A stretch of 64,000 nt of DNA from Pseudomonas fluorescens (GCF_000802965.1 NZ_JSAK01000015.1:62001-126000), one strand, 5' to 3'. Positions 1 through 9,349 are shown, counted from the first letter of the stretch. A program made the numbers and translations. Notes: generated from the letters alone by a model not told the origin.

Positions 1-258
1 TACGGCTACGTGCTGCTGCCGCAAGCGCTGAAGCGCATGACGCCGCCGACCATCAACGTGTACACGCGGATCATCAAGACCAGCTCCCTGGCGGTGCTGA
101 TCGGTGTGGTGGACGTGATCAAGGTCGGCCAGCAGATCATCGAACGCACCTACGAATCTGTGCTGATCTACGGCGCGCTGTTCCTGTTTTTCTTTTTCAT
201 TTGCTACCCGTTGTCGGCCGCCTCGCGCGTGCTGGAACGGCGCTGGACGCAAGCATGA
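1..258 (+). CDS. amino acid ABC transporter permease, C-terminal fragment
   Basis: The reading frame is open from the first base, so the gene begins outside the window and only its last 85 codons are seen. The fragment matches the end of HisM/GlnP-type inner-membrane permeases of the polar amino acid uptake family: an EAA-loop-like stretch (KTSSLAVLIGVVDVI) and a final hydrophobic helix (LFLFFFFICYPLSAASRV) before a basic tail. Its stop overlaps the start of the ATPase gene (ATGA), so the two are translationally coupled. Substrate cannot be told from this fragment. Confidence 0.85.
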   Translation, partial: YGYVLLPQALKRMTPPTINVYTRIIKTSSLAVLIGVVDVIKVGQQIIERTYESVLIYGALFLFFFFICYPLSAASRVLERRWTQA

Positions 259-1037
259 GCGCATTGATCGAGTTCAAGGGTTTCAACAAGTTTTTCGGTG
301 AGCATCAGGTGCTCAAAGACATCGACCTGAGCGTGAAGCCGGGCGAAGTCATCGTCATCCTCGGCCCCAGCGGCTGCGGCAAAAGTACATTGCTGCGTTG
401 CCTCAATGGTCTGGAAGTCGCCCACGGCGGCAGCCTGAAATTCATTGGCCGAGAGCTGCTGAACAAGTCCACCGATTGGCGCGAAGTGCGACAGCAGATC
501 GGCATGGTGTTCCAGAGCTATCACCTGTTCCCGCACATGAGCGTGCTCGACAACTTGCTGCTCGGCCCAGTGAAAGTGCAGAAACGCGACCGCCGCGAAG
601 CGCGCGATCAGGCTGAAGCGTTGTTGGCGCGGGTAGGTTTGCTGGACAAGCGCGATGCGTTTCCAAGACAGCTCTCCGGCGGCCAGCAACAACGTATCGC
701 CATTGTCCGTTCGCTGTGCATGAACCCCAAGGTCATGCTCTTCGATGAAGTCACCGCCGCCCTCGACCCGGAAATGGTCAAGGACGTGCTGGAAGTGATT
801 CAGGGTCTGGCCCGTGAGGGCATGACGCTGTTGATCGTCACCCACGAAATGGCCTTCGCCCGCGCCGTGGCTGACCGCATCGTGTTCATGGATGCCGGGC
901 GAATCCTTGAGCAAAACCCTCCCGAGATTTTCTTTACGAACCCGCAAACCGCACGAGCGCAGCAGTTCCTGGAGAAGTTCTCCTACGTCGCCGCACTACC
1001 CAAAACGACTCAAACAAAGGAACTGGAACTGCCATGA
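255..1037 (+). CDS. amino acid ABC transporter ATP-binding protein (GlnQ/HisP type)
   Basis: Cytoplasmic ATPase that powers the permease encoded just upstream. Read from the ATG that overlaps the permease stop it has 260 residues, the normal length for the family; an in-frame start 54 bases earlier would lie inside the permease gene. Visible motifs: Walker A GPSGCGKST near residue 37, Q-loop MVFQSYHLFP, signature LSGGQQQR, Walker B VMLFDEVTAALDP and the switch His in VTHEMAFAR. The D-loop reads VTAALDPE where most members have PTSALDPE, a mild substitution. It forms an operon permease-ATPase-binding protein; the next gene starts 4 bases before this one stops. Confidence 0.93.
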   Translation: MSALIEFKGFNKFFGEHQVLKDIDLSVKPGEVIVILGPSGCGKSTLLRCLNGLEVAHGGSLKFIGRELLNKSTDWREVRQQIGMVFQSYHLFPHMSVLDNLLLGPVKVQKRDRREARDQAEALLARVGLLDKRDAFPRQLSGGQQQRIAIVRSLCMNPKVMLFDEVTAALDPEMVKDVLEVIQGLAREGMTLLIVTHEMAFARAVADRIVFMDAGRILEQNPPEIFFTNPQTARAQQFLEKFSYVAALPKTTQTKELELP

Positions 1038-1915
1038 AAACTGCCAAGTCTTCACTCTTGCTTCTGCCACTGCTGGGCCTTGCACTGCTGGCCGGCTGCA
1101 ACAAAACCGAAGAGCCCGCCAAGCCGAAAGTTGCCAGCGAAAGCACGGCGCCAGCCAGCTATCTGGAAAAGATCAAGGCGCGGGACAAACTGATCGTGGG
1201 CGTCTTCACTGACAAGCCGCCGTTCGGTTTTGTCAATGAAGCCGGGCGCTACGTCGGTTTCGATACCGACATTGGCCGCCAGTTTGCCAAGGACCTGCTG
1301 GGCGATGAAAACAAGGTCGAGTTCGTTGCCGTGGAACCGGCAAGCCGTATTCCGTTCCTGCAAAGCGACAAGGTCGATCTGATCCTGGCCAACATGACTG
1401 TCACGCCGGAGCGCAAGGAAGCGGTGGAATTCACCAACCCTAACCTCAAGGTCGCCGTTCAGGCATTGGTGCCGCAGGACAGCGCGGTGAAAAACCTCGA
1501 TGACCTGGCGACCCGCACGACCATCGTCACCACCGGCACCACCGCCGATATCTGGCTGACCAAGAATCATCCGGACTGGAAACTGCTGAAGTTCGAGAAA
1601 AACTCCGAGTCCCTGCAAGCCCTGGCCAACGGTCGTGGTGATGCCTATGCACAAGACAATCTGGTGCTGTTCAGCTGGGCCAAGCAGAACCCTGGCTACC
1701 GCGTGCTGAGCCAGACCCTGGGCGCTGAAGCGCCGATCGCGCCGGCGGTGAAAAAGGGCAACATCGAACTGCGCGACTGGGTGAACGCCGAGTTGGCGAA
1801 GTTGGGTGAAGAGAAATATCTGCTCAAGCTGTACGACCAATACGTGCGTAAAGAGCTGAGCGATGACACCAAGCCTGAGAGCGTGATTGTCGAGGGTGGG
1901 AAGTGGCAGGGGTGA
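1034..1915 (+). CDS. amino acid ABC transporter substrate-binding lipoprotein
   Basis: Periplasmic solute-binding protein (SBP family 3) of the ABC system to its left; 293 residues. The N-terminus has a lipobox, LLAGC at about residues 17-21, so it is likely lipid-anchored rather than free in the periplasm. Family-3 landmarks are LIVGVFTDKPPFGF, YVGFDTDIGRQFAKDL and DLILANMTVTPERKEAVEF. The start overlaps the ATPase stop by 4 bases. Ligand is unknown; the family binds Gln, Glu/Asp, Arg or cystine. Confidence 0.9.
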   Translation: MKTAKSSLLLLPLLGLALLAGCNKTEEPAKPKVASESTAPASYLEKIKARDKLIVGVFTDKPPFGFVNEAGRYVGFDTDIGRQFAKDLLGDENKVEFVAVEPASRIPFLQSDKVDLILANMTVTPERKEAVEFTNPNLKVAVQALVPQDSAVKNLDDLATRTTIVTTGTTADIWLTKNHPDWKLLKFEKNSESLQALANGRGDAYAQDNLVLFSWAKQNPGYRVLSQTLGAEAPIAPAVKKGNIELRDWVNAELAKLGEEKYLLKLYDQYVRKELSDDTKPESVIVEGGKWQG

Positions 1916-1947
1916 CTCTCTAGTTTTTGTATCGATTTTTCAGCCGT

Positions 1948-2013
1948 CATCGCCAGCAAGCCGGCTCCTGCAGGGATCACCTCAATCCTGTAGGCGCTGG
2001 CTTGCCAGCGATT
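1948..2013. repeat. REP doublet, family C (GGAGCTGGCTTGCCAGCGAT type)
   Basis: Two inverted, diverged copies of the CTGGCTTGCCAGC palindrome facing each other between convergent genes (the SBP gene and the AAA ATPase). The left copy reads CATCGCCAGCAAGCCGGCTC and the right copy GGCGCTGGCTTGCCAGCGAT. The paired arrangement is that of a REPIN. Confidence 0.8.
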
Positions 2014-2031
2014 GGATTTCTCGGGCACCGC

Positions 2032-3228
2032 CTAATCCGGCCAATACCACGCCGGCTCATCCAGCATCCGCTGCCCGACGATCCCGGTCTGGCCGAGGTT
2101 TTTCTCCAGCACAATGCAATTGCATTGCGGATCTTGCTGCAACGCCGAAATCAATCGCCGCGCGTGGGACACCACCCACACCTGACACTCTCCGGACGCG
2201 CGGATGATCAAGCGTGCCAGCGCCGGCAGCAGGTCCGGATGCAGGCTGGTTTCCGGTTCGTTCAGCACCATCAATGTCGGTGGTCGAGGCGTCAGCAGCG
2301 CCGCTATCAGCAGCAAGTAACGCAAGGTCCCGTCCGACAATTCCGCCGCCGACAACGGCCGCAACAATCCTTCCTGATAAAACTCGATTGCAAAGCGTCC
2401 ACCCACCAGCGGCTCGATATGCAGTCGTGCACCAGGAAAAGCGTCGCTGATTGCGTTCTGCAATGCCTCGGGGTCGCCGATTTCGATAATGGTTTGCAAC
2501 GCTGCCGCCAGGTCTCTGCCGTCGTGGTGCAGCACCGGCGTGCGCGTACCCAGTTGTGGCTGACGCACCGGTGCATCGGCGTCGCTGCGAAAGTGATCGT
2601 AGAAGCGCCAGCGGCGGATGAACTCACGCGTCTCCAGCACCTCCGGCGAGTTACGCAGGCTGCCGACCTGATCGAACAGGCTGTCGAAATTCGGCGTGTG
2701 TTGTGCCAGCACGTCCCAGCTACGGTTGGCGCGCGCACGGATCAGCGGGCCGTCACGGTCCACCAGCAGGCTCGCCGGACGATAGAACGGCCCAGCCCAC
2801 AAACACTCGCGCTTGATTTGTGGGTCGAGGCTGAAACGTGACGGAATAGGGGCGCTGTACCCGGGCAACATGAAATGACCGTTGGAATCGGGGAGCCCAA
2901 GGCTGATCGAGTAACCGAAGTCTTCCCCGTTAAACCCTAACCGCAGGCGCTTAACCCCGTGTCGTACCGTCGCTTCGATTGGCACTTCACCGTTGCGCAT
3001 GCGCCGGGTGATGGTTTCCGGACCGGCCCAGAAGGTCGAATCCAGTCCACCCTCACGGGCCAACGCATTGACCACGCCGCCCTGAGCGGTTTCTGCCAGC
3101 AGTCGCAAAGCACGGTAGAGATTGGATTTGCCGCTGCCATTGGGGCCAGTGATCAGGTTCAGCCGACCCAGCGGGATAACCAGTTTGTTGATTGAGCGAT
3201 AATTGGCCACCGCGAGGGTTTTAAGCAT
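2032..3228 (-). CDS. AAA family ATPase (RecF/OLD-like, orphan)
   Basis: A 398-residue ATPase of the ABC/SMC-like AAA_21 type. It opens MLKTLAVANYRSINKLVIPL with Walker A GPNGSGKSN near residue 30. The C-terminal half has a signature-like AELSDGTLRYL, Walker B LMVLNEPETSLHPDLLP and a His switch WVVSHARRLI. There is no Toprim domain, so it is not a full OLD nuclease. I chose the ATG before the MLKT sequence because the 27 residues available upstream are encoded by a REP repeat. No partner gene sits beside it: the neighbours are an ABC operon and an efflux operon. Function is unknown; such proteins act in DNA repair or phage defence in other settings, which the context here does not support. Confidence 0.8.
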   Translation of the reverse strand: MLKTLAVANYRSINKLVIPLGRLNLITGPNGSGKSNLYRALRLLAETAQGGVVNALAREGGLDSTFWAGPETITRRMRNGEVPIEATVRHGVKRLRLGFNGEDFGYSISLGLPDSNGHFMLPGYSAPIPSRFSLDPQIKRECLWAGPFYRPASLLVDRDGPLIRARANRSWDVLAQHTPNFDSLFDQVGSLRNSPEVLETREFIRRWRFYDHFRSDADAPVRQPQLGTRTPVLHHDGRDLAAALQTIIEIGDPEALQNAISDAFPGARLHIEPLVGGRFAIEFYQEGLLRPLSAAELSDGTLRYLLLIAALLTPRPPTLMVLNEPETSLHPDLLPALARLIIRASGECQVWVVSHARRLISALQQDPQCNCIVLEKNLGQTGIVGQRMLDEPAWYWPD

Positions 3229-3268
3229 GGAAGACGTTCTCTGTGACCCGCATAGATAGCGGAGCATT

Positions 3269-3350
3269 GTAGGAGCTGCCGCAGGCTGCGATCTTTTGAT
3301 CTTGATCATTTAAATACAAAAGATTGCAGCCTTCGGCAGCGCATACAGAG
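3269..3350. repeat. REP doublet, family A (GTAGGAGCTGCCGCAGGCTGCGATC type)
   Basis: Two inverted copies, the right one reading GATTGCAGCCTTCGGCAGC, separated by an AT-rich spacer. It fills the space between the divergent ATPase and efflux genes, so it lies within or next to both promoters. Confidence 0.88.
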
Positions 3351-3435
3351 GAAATGGCAAATTTGCGTGGGCGAAGGTTAAAGCCTGTTCTAAGCTGACA
3401 GACGAATCGCGCCCGTTAAACGCAAAGGAGTCTGC

Positions 3436-4539
3436 ATGGCTGGTCCCGGATTGAAAATTGCGCTTGGCCTGAGCCTCCTGGCTTTGCTGAGTGCTTGTGA
3501 AAAAGAACAACCGGTCGAGAAGGACCGGCCACGGGTCTTCGTGCAAGAGGTCAAGCCGGCCGAGTACGCCGCCAACATCACGCTGACCGGCGATGTGCAG
3601 GCAAGGGTGCAGACCGAACTGTCGTTCCGCGTTGGCGGCAAGATCATCCAGCGTACGGTGGATGTCGGTGACCGGGTTTCGGCCAAGCAGGTGCTTGCCC
3701 GTCTTGATCCCAAGGACCTGCAAACCAACGTTGACTCGGCGCTGGCTCAGGTTGTCTCCGAGCAGGCCAAGGTCAAGCAGAACGCCGCCTCCTTCGTACG
3801 CCAGCAAAAACTGCTGCCCAAGGGCTATACCAGCCAAAGCGAATACGATTCCGCCCAAGCCGCATTGCGCAGCAGTCAAAGCTCGCTGGCGGCGGCCCAG
3901 GCGCAATTGGCCAACGCCCGTGAACAATTGAGTTACACCGCGTTGATCGCCGATGCGCCGGGTGTGATCACGGCGCGGCAGGCCGAGGTTGGCCAGGTCG
4001 TGCAGGCCACGGTGCCGATTTTCAGCCTGGCCCGGGACGGTGAGCGGGACGCAGTGTTTAACGTCTACGAATCGCTGTTGGCCGAGCCGCCGTCTGATAG
4101 AGCGGTGGTGGTCAGCCTGCTGGATAATCCGGCGATCAAGACTACCGGGACCGTTCGGGAAGTCACCCCGGCCGTCTCCGAGCAAACGGGTACGGTGCAG
4201 GTCAAAGTCACTCTCGACGGGTTGCCCCAAGGCATGCAGTTGGGCTCGGTGGTGAGTGCCACCGCCAATACCCGGGGTAAATCTGCCGTGGAACTGCCGT
4301 GGTCGGCGCTGACGAAAAATGTCAGCAAGCCGGCGGTGTGGATGGTGGACGGTGAGGGCAAGGCGCAATTGCACGACGTTACGGTGGGCCGCTACCTGAC
4401 CGGTAAAGTCATCATCAGCGCCGGCCTGACGGGTGGCGAAAAAGTCGTCGTCGCTGGCGGCCAGTTGCTGCACCCCGGGGTGAAGGTGGAGATCGCCGAA
4501 AACACCTACAAGGAACTGTCCGAGGGGGCTCAGCCATGA
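3436..4539 (+). CDS. triA: RND efflux periplasmic adaptor lipoprotein 1 (TriA-like)
   Basis: Membrane-fusion (HlyD/AcrA-type) adaptor that links an inner-membrane RND pump to an outer-membrane channel; 367 residues. Lipobox LLSAC at about residues 17-21. Barrel-sandwich halves are GKIIQRTVDVGDRVSAKQVLARLD and a later LIADAPGVITARQAEVGQVV region, flanking an alpha-hairpin rich in Ala/Gln/Ser (about residues 100-160). The next gene encodes a second adaptor and the third gene the pump, which is the layout of triABC in P. aeruginosa. The symbol is by organisation and length, not by an alignment. RBS AAAGGAG lies before the ATG. Confidence 0.78.
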   Translation: MAGPGLKIALGLSLLALLSACEKEQPVEKDRPRVFVQEVKPAEYAANITLTGDVQARVQTELSFRVGGKIIQRTVDVGDRVSAKQVLARLDPKDLQTNVDSALAQVVSEQAKVKQNAASFVRQQKLLPKGYTSQSEYDSAQAALRSSQSSLAAAQAQLANAREQLSYTALIADAPGVITARQAEVGQVVQATVPIFSLARDGERDAVFNVYESLLAEPPSDRAVVVSLLDNPAIKTTGTVREVTPAVSEQTGTVQVKVTLDGLPQGMQLGSVVSATANTRGKSAVELPWSALTKNVSKPAVWMVDGEGKAQLHDVTVGRYLTGKVIISAGLTGGEKVVVAGGQLLHPGVKVEIAENTYKELSEGAQP

Positions 4540-5603
4540 AGCGTCTTTTACTGCTTTTGGCCGGTGTGATGCTGGTGGCCTGCTCGAAAAAAGAACCGCC
4601 GCCTGAGCCGATTCGTCCCGTGCTGTCGATCAAGGTCGAGGCGCTGGGCGAGCAAAACCTCGGGCGCTTCGCCGGTAGCATCCAGGCCCGATACGAATCC
4701 AACGTCGGTTTCCGGGTGCCGGGACGTATTGCCAGCCGCAGCGTGGATGTCGGTGCCGAAGTCGAGAAGGGTGCTTTGCTCGCTACGCTCGACCCCACCG
4801 ACCAGCAGAACCAGTTGCGCTCTGCCGAGGGCGATCTGGCGAGTGTCCAGGCGCAATTAATCAATGCCCAGGCCACCGCCCGGCGCCAGCAACAATTGTT
4901 CGATCGTGGCGTGGGTTCGCAGGCGCAACTGGACGCCGCGCAGACGGACTTGAAAACCACTCAGGCCTCGCTCGATCAGGCCAAGGCTGCTGTCAGCCAG
5001 GCCAAGGACCAGCTCAACTATGTTGAATTGCGCTCCGATCACAAGGCCGTGGTGACGGCGTGGAATGCCGAAGCCGGGCAAGTCGTTACCGCCGGCCAGC
5101 AGGTGGTGACCCTGGCGCAACCGGACATCAAGGAAGCGGTGATCGACCTGCCCGACACCCTGGTCGATCAATTGCCCCCAGGCGTGGTCTTCCAGGTCGC
5201 CTCACAACTGAACCCGGACATCGCCACAACCGCCACCGTGCGTGAAATCGAACCCCAGGCCGAAAGCGCAACCCGCACCCGGCGCGCGCGCCTGACCCTG
5301 AGCGAAACACCGACCGCGTTTCGCCTCGGTACGGCAATCAGCGTGACCTTGAGCTCGGCGATCACGCCGCGTATCGAACTACCCTTGAGCGCATTGCAGG
5401 AGGTCGATGGCAAAGCGCGCATCTGGATCGTCGACACGCAGGCGCAAACCGTATCCCCGCGAGACGTCAGCATCGTCAGTCGCACCGACACTACGGTGGT
5501 GGTGGCCAATGGGGTGAAGTCCGGCGAACGAATTGTCAGTGCCGGTGTGAACAGCCTCAAACCGGGGCAAAAAGTGAAAGTCGATGAGGGCAGCCCGCAA
5601 TGA
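4536..5603 (+). CDS. triB: RND efflux periplasmic adaptor lipoprotein 2 (TriB-like)
   Basis: Second membrane-fusion adaptor of the same operon, 355 residues; its ATG overlaps the stop of the first adaptor by 4 bases. The lipobox is LVACS near residue 16. Paired lipoyl-like segments (GRIASRSVDVGAEVEKGALL and VVTAWNAEAGQVVTAGQQVV) flank a coiled-coil hairpin at about residues 85-165. It shares the overall plan of the first adaptor but differs in sequence, so the pair are diverged paralogues rather than a recent copy. Two adaptors for one pump is a known feature of TriABC-OpmH. Confidence 0.78.
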   Translation: MKRLLLLLAGVMLVACSKKEPPPEPIRPVLSIKVEALGEQNLGRFAGSIQARYESNVGFRVPGRIASRSVDVGAEVEKGALLATLDPTDQQNQLRSAEGDLASVQAQLINAQATARRQQQLFDRGVGSQAQLDAAQTDLKTTQASLDQAKAAVSQAKDQLNYVELRSDHKAVVTAWNAEAGQVVTAGQQVVTLAQPDIKEAVIDLPDTLVDQLPPGVVFQVASQLNPDIATTATVREIEPQAESATRTRRARLTLSETPTAFRLGTAISVTLSSAITPRIELPLSALQEVDGKARIWIVDTQAQTVSPRDVSIVSRTDTTVVVANGVKSGERIVSAGVNSLKPGQKVKVDEGSPQ

Positions 5604-8600
5604 AAGGGAGTTTCAACTTATCCGAATGGGCGCTCAAACATCAGTCGTTTGTCTGGTATTTGATGTTTGTCTCTCTGCTGATGGGCGTGTTCTCGTACAT
5701 CAACCTGGGCCGCGAGGAAGACCCGTCGTTCACCATCAAGACCATGGTGATACAGACTCGCTGGCCCGGTGCGACTCAAGAGGAAACCCTCAAGCAGGTC
5801 ACCGACCGTATCGAGAAAAAACTCGAAGAGCTTGATTCCCTCGATTACGTGAAAAGCTACACCCGCCCCGGCGAATCCACGGTCTACGTGTACCTGCGCG
5901 ACACCACTAAGGCCAAGGACATTCCGGAAATCTGGTACCAGGTGCGCAAGAAGATCACCGACATTCGCTACTCGTTCCCCCAGGGTATTCAGGGGCCGTC
6001 GTTCAACGACGAGTTCGGCGACGTGTTCGGTTCTATCTATGCCTTTACCGCTGACGGCCTGTCGATGCGCCAGTTGCGAGACTACGTTGAGCAGGCACGT
6101 GCCGATATCCGGGGTGTGCCGGGGTTGGGCAAGATCGAGATGATCGGCCAGCAGGACGAAGTTCTCTACCTGAACTTCTCGACCCGCAAACTGGCGGCGC
6201 TGGGTATCGACGAACAGCAAGTCGTACAAAGCCTGCAAACCCAGAATGCCGTCACTCCGGCCGGGGTGATCGAGGCCGGTCCCGAGCGGATTTCCGTGCG
6301 CACTTCCGGGCAGTTCATCTCCGAGAAGGATCTGGCCAACGTCAACTTGCGGCTCAATGATCGCTTCTATCGTCTGGCCGACATTGCCGATATCCGCCGT
6401 GGCTACGTCGACCCGTCGACGCCGGAGTTTCGCTATAACGGCCAGCAAGCCATCGGTCTGGCCATTGCCATGCAAACGGGCGGCAACATCCAGGCCTTTG
6501 GCAAGGCACTGCATCAGCGCGTGAGCGAACTGACGGCCAATCTGCCGGTGGGCGTTGGCGTGCACAACGTGTCCGACCAGTCTGTCGTGGTGGAAGCAGC
6601 CGTCGGTGGCTTTACCAGCGCGCTGTTCGAAGCCGTGGTGATCGTGTTGGTGGTCAGCTTCATCAGCCTCGGCGTGCGCGCCGGGCTGGTGGTGGCGTGC
6701 TCGATCCCGCTGGTGCTGGCGATGGTCTTCGTCTTCATGGAATACAGCGGCATCACCATGCAGCGGATTTCCCTCGGCGCGTTGATCATCGCCCTCGGCC
6801 TGCTGGTGGATGACGCGATGATCACGGTCGAGATGATGGTCTCGCGGCTGGAACTGGGCGATACCAAGGAGCAGGCGGCAACTTTTGCCTATACCTCCAC
6901 GGCGTTCCCGATGCTCACCGGGACCCTGGTGACTGTCGCCGGCTTCGTGCCGATTGGCCTGAACGCCAGCTCGGCCGGCGAGTACACCTTCACCCTGTTT
7001 GCGGTGATCGCCGTGGCCATGCTCGTTTCGTGGATTGTCGCGGTGTTGTTCGCCCCGGTGATCGGCGTGCACATCCTCAGCGCCAAAGTGAAGCCGCACT
7101 CGGCTGAGCCGGGGCGTCTGGGGCGCGCCTTCAACAGTGGCCTGCTGTGGAGCATGCGCAACCGCTGGTGGGCGATCGGCTTCACCGTGCTGCTGTTCGC
7201 GTTGTCGGTGGTCGGTATGCGTTTTGTGCAGAACCAGTTCTTCCCGTCCTCGGATCGCCCGGAAATCCTCGTGGACCTGAACCTGCCGCAGAACGCCTCC
7301 ATAGATGAAACCCGCAAGGCCGTGGACAAGCTCGAAGCGACGCTCAAGGGTGACCCGGATATCGTGCGCTGGAGTACTTACGTCGGCCAGGGCGCGATTC
7401 GTTTTTATCTGCCTCTCGACCAGCAACTGCAGAACCCTTATTACGCGCAACTGGTGATCGTCGCCAAAGACTTTGAAACGCGTGCAGCGCTCAGCGATCG
7501 CTTGCGTGAGCGTTTGCGCAAAGACTTCGTCGGCATCGGCAGTTTCGTGCAAGCGCTGGAAATGGGTCCACCCGTGGGGCGGCCGATCCAGTACCGCGTC
7601 AGCGGCCCGGACATCGACCAGGTGCGTAAGCACGCCATCGATCTGGCCAGCCAACTGGACAAGAACCCGCACATCGGCGAAATCATTTTCGACTGGAACG
7701 AGCCAGGCAAGGTGCTGCGCATCGACATCGCCCAGGACAAGGCGCGGCAACTTGGTTTGTCGTCCGAAGACGTGGCAAACCTGATGAACAGCATCGTCAG
7801 CGGCTCGACGGTGACTCAGGTTGACGATGACATTTACCTGATCAACGTGGTCGGCCGCGCCGTGGATGCCGAGCGCGGTTCGCCGGAAACCCTGCAAAAC
7901 CTGCAGATCCTCACCCCGGGCGGCACCTCGATTCCGCTGCTGGCGTTTGCTTCCGTGCGCTACGAACTGGAGCAACCGCTGGTGTGGCGCCGCGACCGCA
8001 AACCGACGATCACCATCAAGACCGCAGTGGTCGGTGATATTCAGCCGACCGATCTGGTGACACTGCTCAAGCCGGATATCGAAAAATTCGCCGCGGCGTT
8101 GCCGGCAGGGTACAAGGTCGCCACGGGCGGTACGGTGGAGGAAAGCGCCAAGGCCCAAGGGCCGATTAACCAGGTCGTGCCGTTGATGGTGTTCCTGATG
8201 GCCACCTTCCTGATGATTCAGTTGCACAGCGTGCAGAAGATGTTCCTGGTGGCCAGCGTCGCGCCGCTGGGCTTGATCGGCGTGGTGCTGGCGCTGGTGC
8301 CCACCGGAACGCCGATGGGCTTCGTGGCGATCCTCGGCATCCTCGCACTGATCGGCATCATCATCCGCAACTCGGTGATCCTGGTGACCCAGATCGAGGA
8401 GTTCGAGGCTCAAGGGTCTTCACCGTGGGATGCCGTGGTGGAAGCCACAGAACACCGTCGGCGACCGATTCTGCTGACGGCGGCAGCCGCGAGCCTGGGC
8501 ATGATCCCGATTGCCCGGGAAGTGTTCTGGGGGCCGATGGCCTACGCGATGATCGGCGGGATCATCGTCGCGACCCTGCTGACGCTGCTGTTTTTGCCGG

Positions 8601-8653
8601 CGTTGTATGTGGCCTGGTACAGGATTCGCGAGCCTAAGAAAGAGTCGGCATAA
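5600..8653 (+). CDS. triC: RND efflux pump, inner-membrane transporter (TriC-like)
   Basis: Proton-driven RND (HAE1/AcrB superfamily) transporter of 1017 residues; it overlaps the second adaptor by 4 bases. The pump has the expected repeats: a first transmembrane helix near residues 15-35, a large periplasmic loop, helices from about 335, a second loop from about 560 and the last helices from about 865. The proton-relay Asp pair is seen in GLLVDDAMITVEMM (TM4). TriC of P. aeruginosa has about the same length. No outer-membrane channel gene is next to it, so it probably uses a channel encoded elsewhere. Substrates are inferred only (triclosan, detergents and drugs for TriABC). Confidence 0.85.
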   Translation: MKGSFNLSEWALKHQSFVWYLMFVSLLMGVFSYINLGREEDPSFTIKTMVIQTRWPGATQEETLKQVTDRIEKKLEELDSLDYVKSYTRPGESTVYVYLRDTTKAKDIPEIWYQVRKKITDIRYSFPQGIQGPSFNDEFGDVFGSIYAFTADGLSMRQLRDYVEQARADIRGVPGLGKIEMIGQQDEVLYLNFSTRKLAALGIDEQQVVQSLQTQNAVTPAGVIEAGPERISVRTSGQFISEKDLANVNLRLNDRFYRLADIADIRRGYVDPSTPEFRYNGQQAIGLAIAMQTGGNIQAFGKALHQRVSELTANLPVGVGVHNVSDQSVVVEAAVGGFTSALFEAVVIVLVVSFISLGVRAGLVVACSIPLVLAMVFVFMEYSGITMQRISLGALIIALGLLVDDAMITVEMMVSRLELGDTKEQAATFAYTSTAFPMLTGTLVTVAGFVPIGLNASSAGEYTFTLFAVIAVAMLVSWIVAVLFAPVIGVHILSAKVKPHSAEPGRLGRAFNSGLLWSMRNRWWAIGFTVLLFALSVVGMRFVQNQFFPSSDRPEILVDLNLPQNASIDETRKAVDKLEATLKGDPDIVRWSTYVGQGAIRFYLPLDQQLQNPYYAQLVIVAKDFETRAALSDRLRERLRKDFVGIGSFVQALEMGPPVGRPIQYRVSGPDIDQVRKHAIDLASQLDKNPHIGEIIFDWNEPGKVLRIDIAQDKARQLGLSSEDVANLMNSIVSGSTVTQVDDDIYLINVVGRAVDAERGSPETLQNLQILTPGGTSIPLLAFASVRYELEQPLVWRRDRKPTITIKTAVVGDIQPTDLVTLLKPDIEKFAAALPAGYKVATGGTVEESAKAQGPINQVVPLMVFLMATFLMIQLHSVQKMFLVASVAPLGLIGVVLALVPTGTPMGFVAILGILALIGIIIRNSVILVTQIEEFEAQGSSPWDAVVEATEHRRRPILLTAAAASLGMIPIAREVFWGPMAYAMIGGIIVATLLTLLFLPALYVAWYRIREPKKESA

Positions 8654-8660
8654 CCCAAAA

Positions 8661-8713
8661 GCAAAAGATCGCAGCCTCTGTAGGAGCTGCCGCAGGCTGC
8701 GATCTTTTGATCT
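8661..8713. repeat. REP doublet, family A, short spacer
   Basis: A truncated left copy (GCAAAAGATCGCAGCCTC) followed directly by a full right copy of the GGAGCTGCCGCAGGCTGCGATC palindrome, between the ends of two convergent genes. Confidence 0.85.
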
Positions 8714-9349
8714 TCAACCGATATCGGCGCGACGCCAGACACTCGCCAACCAAGGCTGCTGCTCCCGTGGCAGCCCCGCCGGCCGGTAGTAATGCTCCAG
8801 CTCCTCAAATCCCGCCTCGGTCAGCAACTGCTGCCACGCCTGAAGATCGTGATACGCCCCATAGCGCGGCCCGTTCCAGCCTTCCTGATTCTCGCCACGA
8901 GGATTGGAACTGAACAACGCACCGCCCGGTTTCAGCGCCTCGCGCAGCTCCTTCAACACCCGAGGCAATTCCTGGCGCGGGATGTGAAACAGCACCGCAT
9001 TGGCGAAAATCCCGTCAAAGCGTTCGACCGGAAGATCGAGTTTCAAAAAGTCCTGCTGCCAGACCTCGCAACCGCTGTCCTCACGGGCCATCTGCGCAAA
9101 CTTTTCCGAGCCGTCGAGGCCGACGGCCCTGTGGCCCATCCCGGTAAAAGTTTGCAGGTCACGCCCGGGACCGCAGCCAAAGTCGAGAATGTCGAACGGC
9201 GCCTCGCCCTGAATGTGTCGCAACAGCGCATCGATGTTCTGGCTGACATCGTGATCGCGCGTCCCTTCGCGAAAACCTTCTGCCACCGAGTTGTAATGGC
9301 CCAGGGTGGTGGAAGTGATTTGGTCGAGATCGGCGGGGGTTTGTTTCAT
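8714..9349 (-). CDS. class I SAM-dependent methyltransferase
   Basis: Rossmann-fold methyltransferase of 211 residues. The SAM-binding motif I is ILDFGCGPGRDLQTF, followed by the acidic residue region VGLDGSEKF and motif FDGIFANAVLFHIPRQELP, all typical of the Methyltransf_11/25 group. I take the ATG in front of KQTPADLDQ; a TTG six codons upstream is possible. The target molecule is unknown. It stands alone, convergent with the efflux operon. Confidence 0.82.
   Translation of the reverse strand: MKQTPADLDQITSTTLGHYNSVAEGFREGTRDHDVSQNIDALLRHIQGEAPFDILDFGCGPGRDLQTFTGMGHRAVGLDGSEKFAQMAREDSGCEVWQQDFLKLDLPVERFDGIFANAVLFHIPRQELPRVLKELREALKPGGALFSSNPRGENQEGWNGPRYGAYHDLQAWQQLLTEAGFEELEHYYRPAGLPREQQPWLASVWRRADIG

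Noticed and set aside
2032..3228. Phage-defence island around the AAA ATPase
   Set aside because: No nuclease, helicase or other defence partner adjoins it; neighbours are transport operons.
5618..8413. 931-codon open frame antisense to the RND pump
   Set aside because: Shadow of third-position GC bias; the protein is rich in His, Gln, Arg and Asp and has no recognisable domain.
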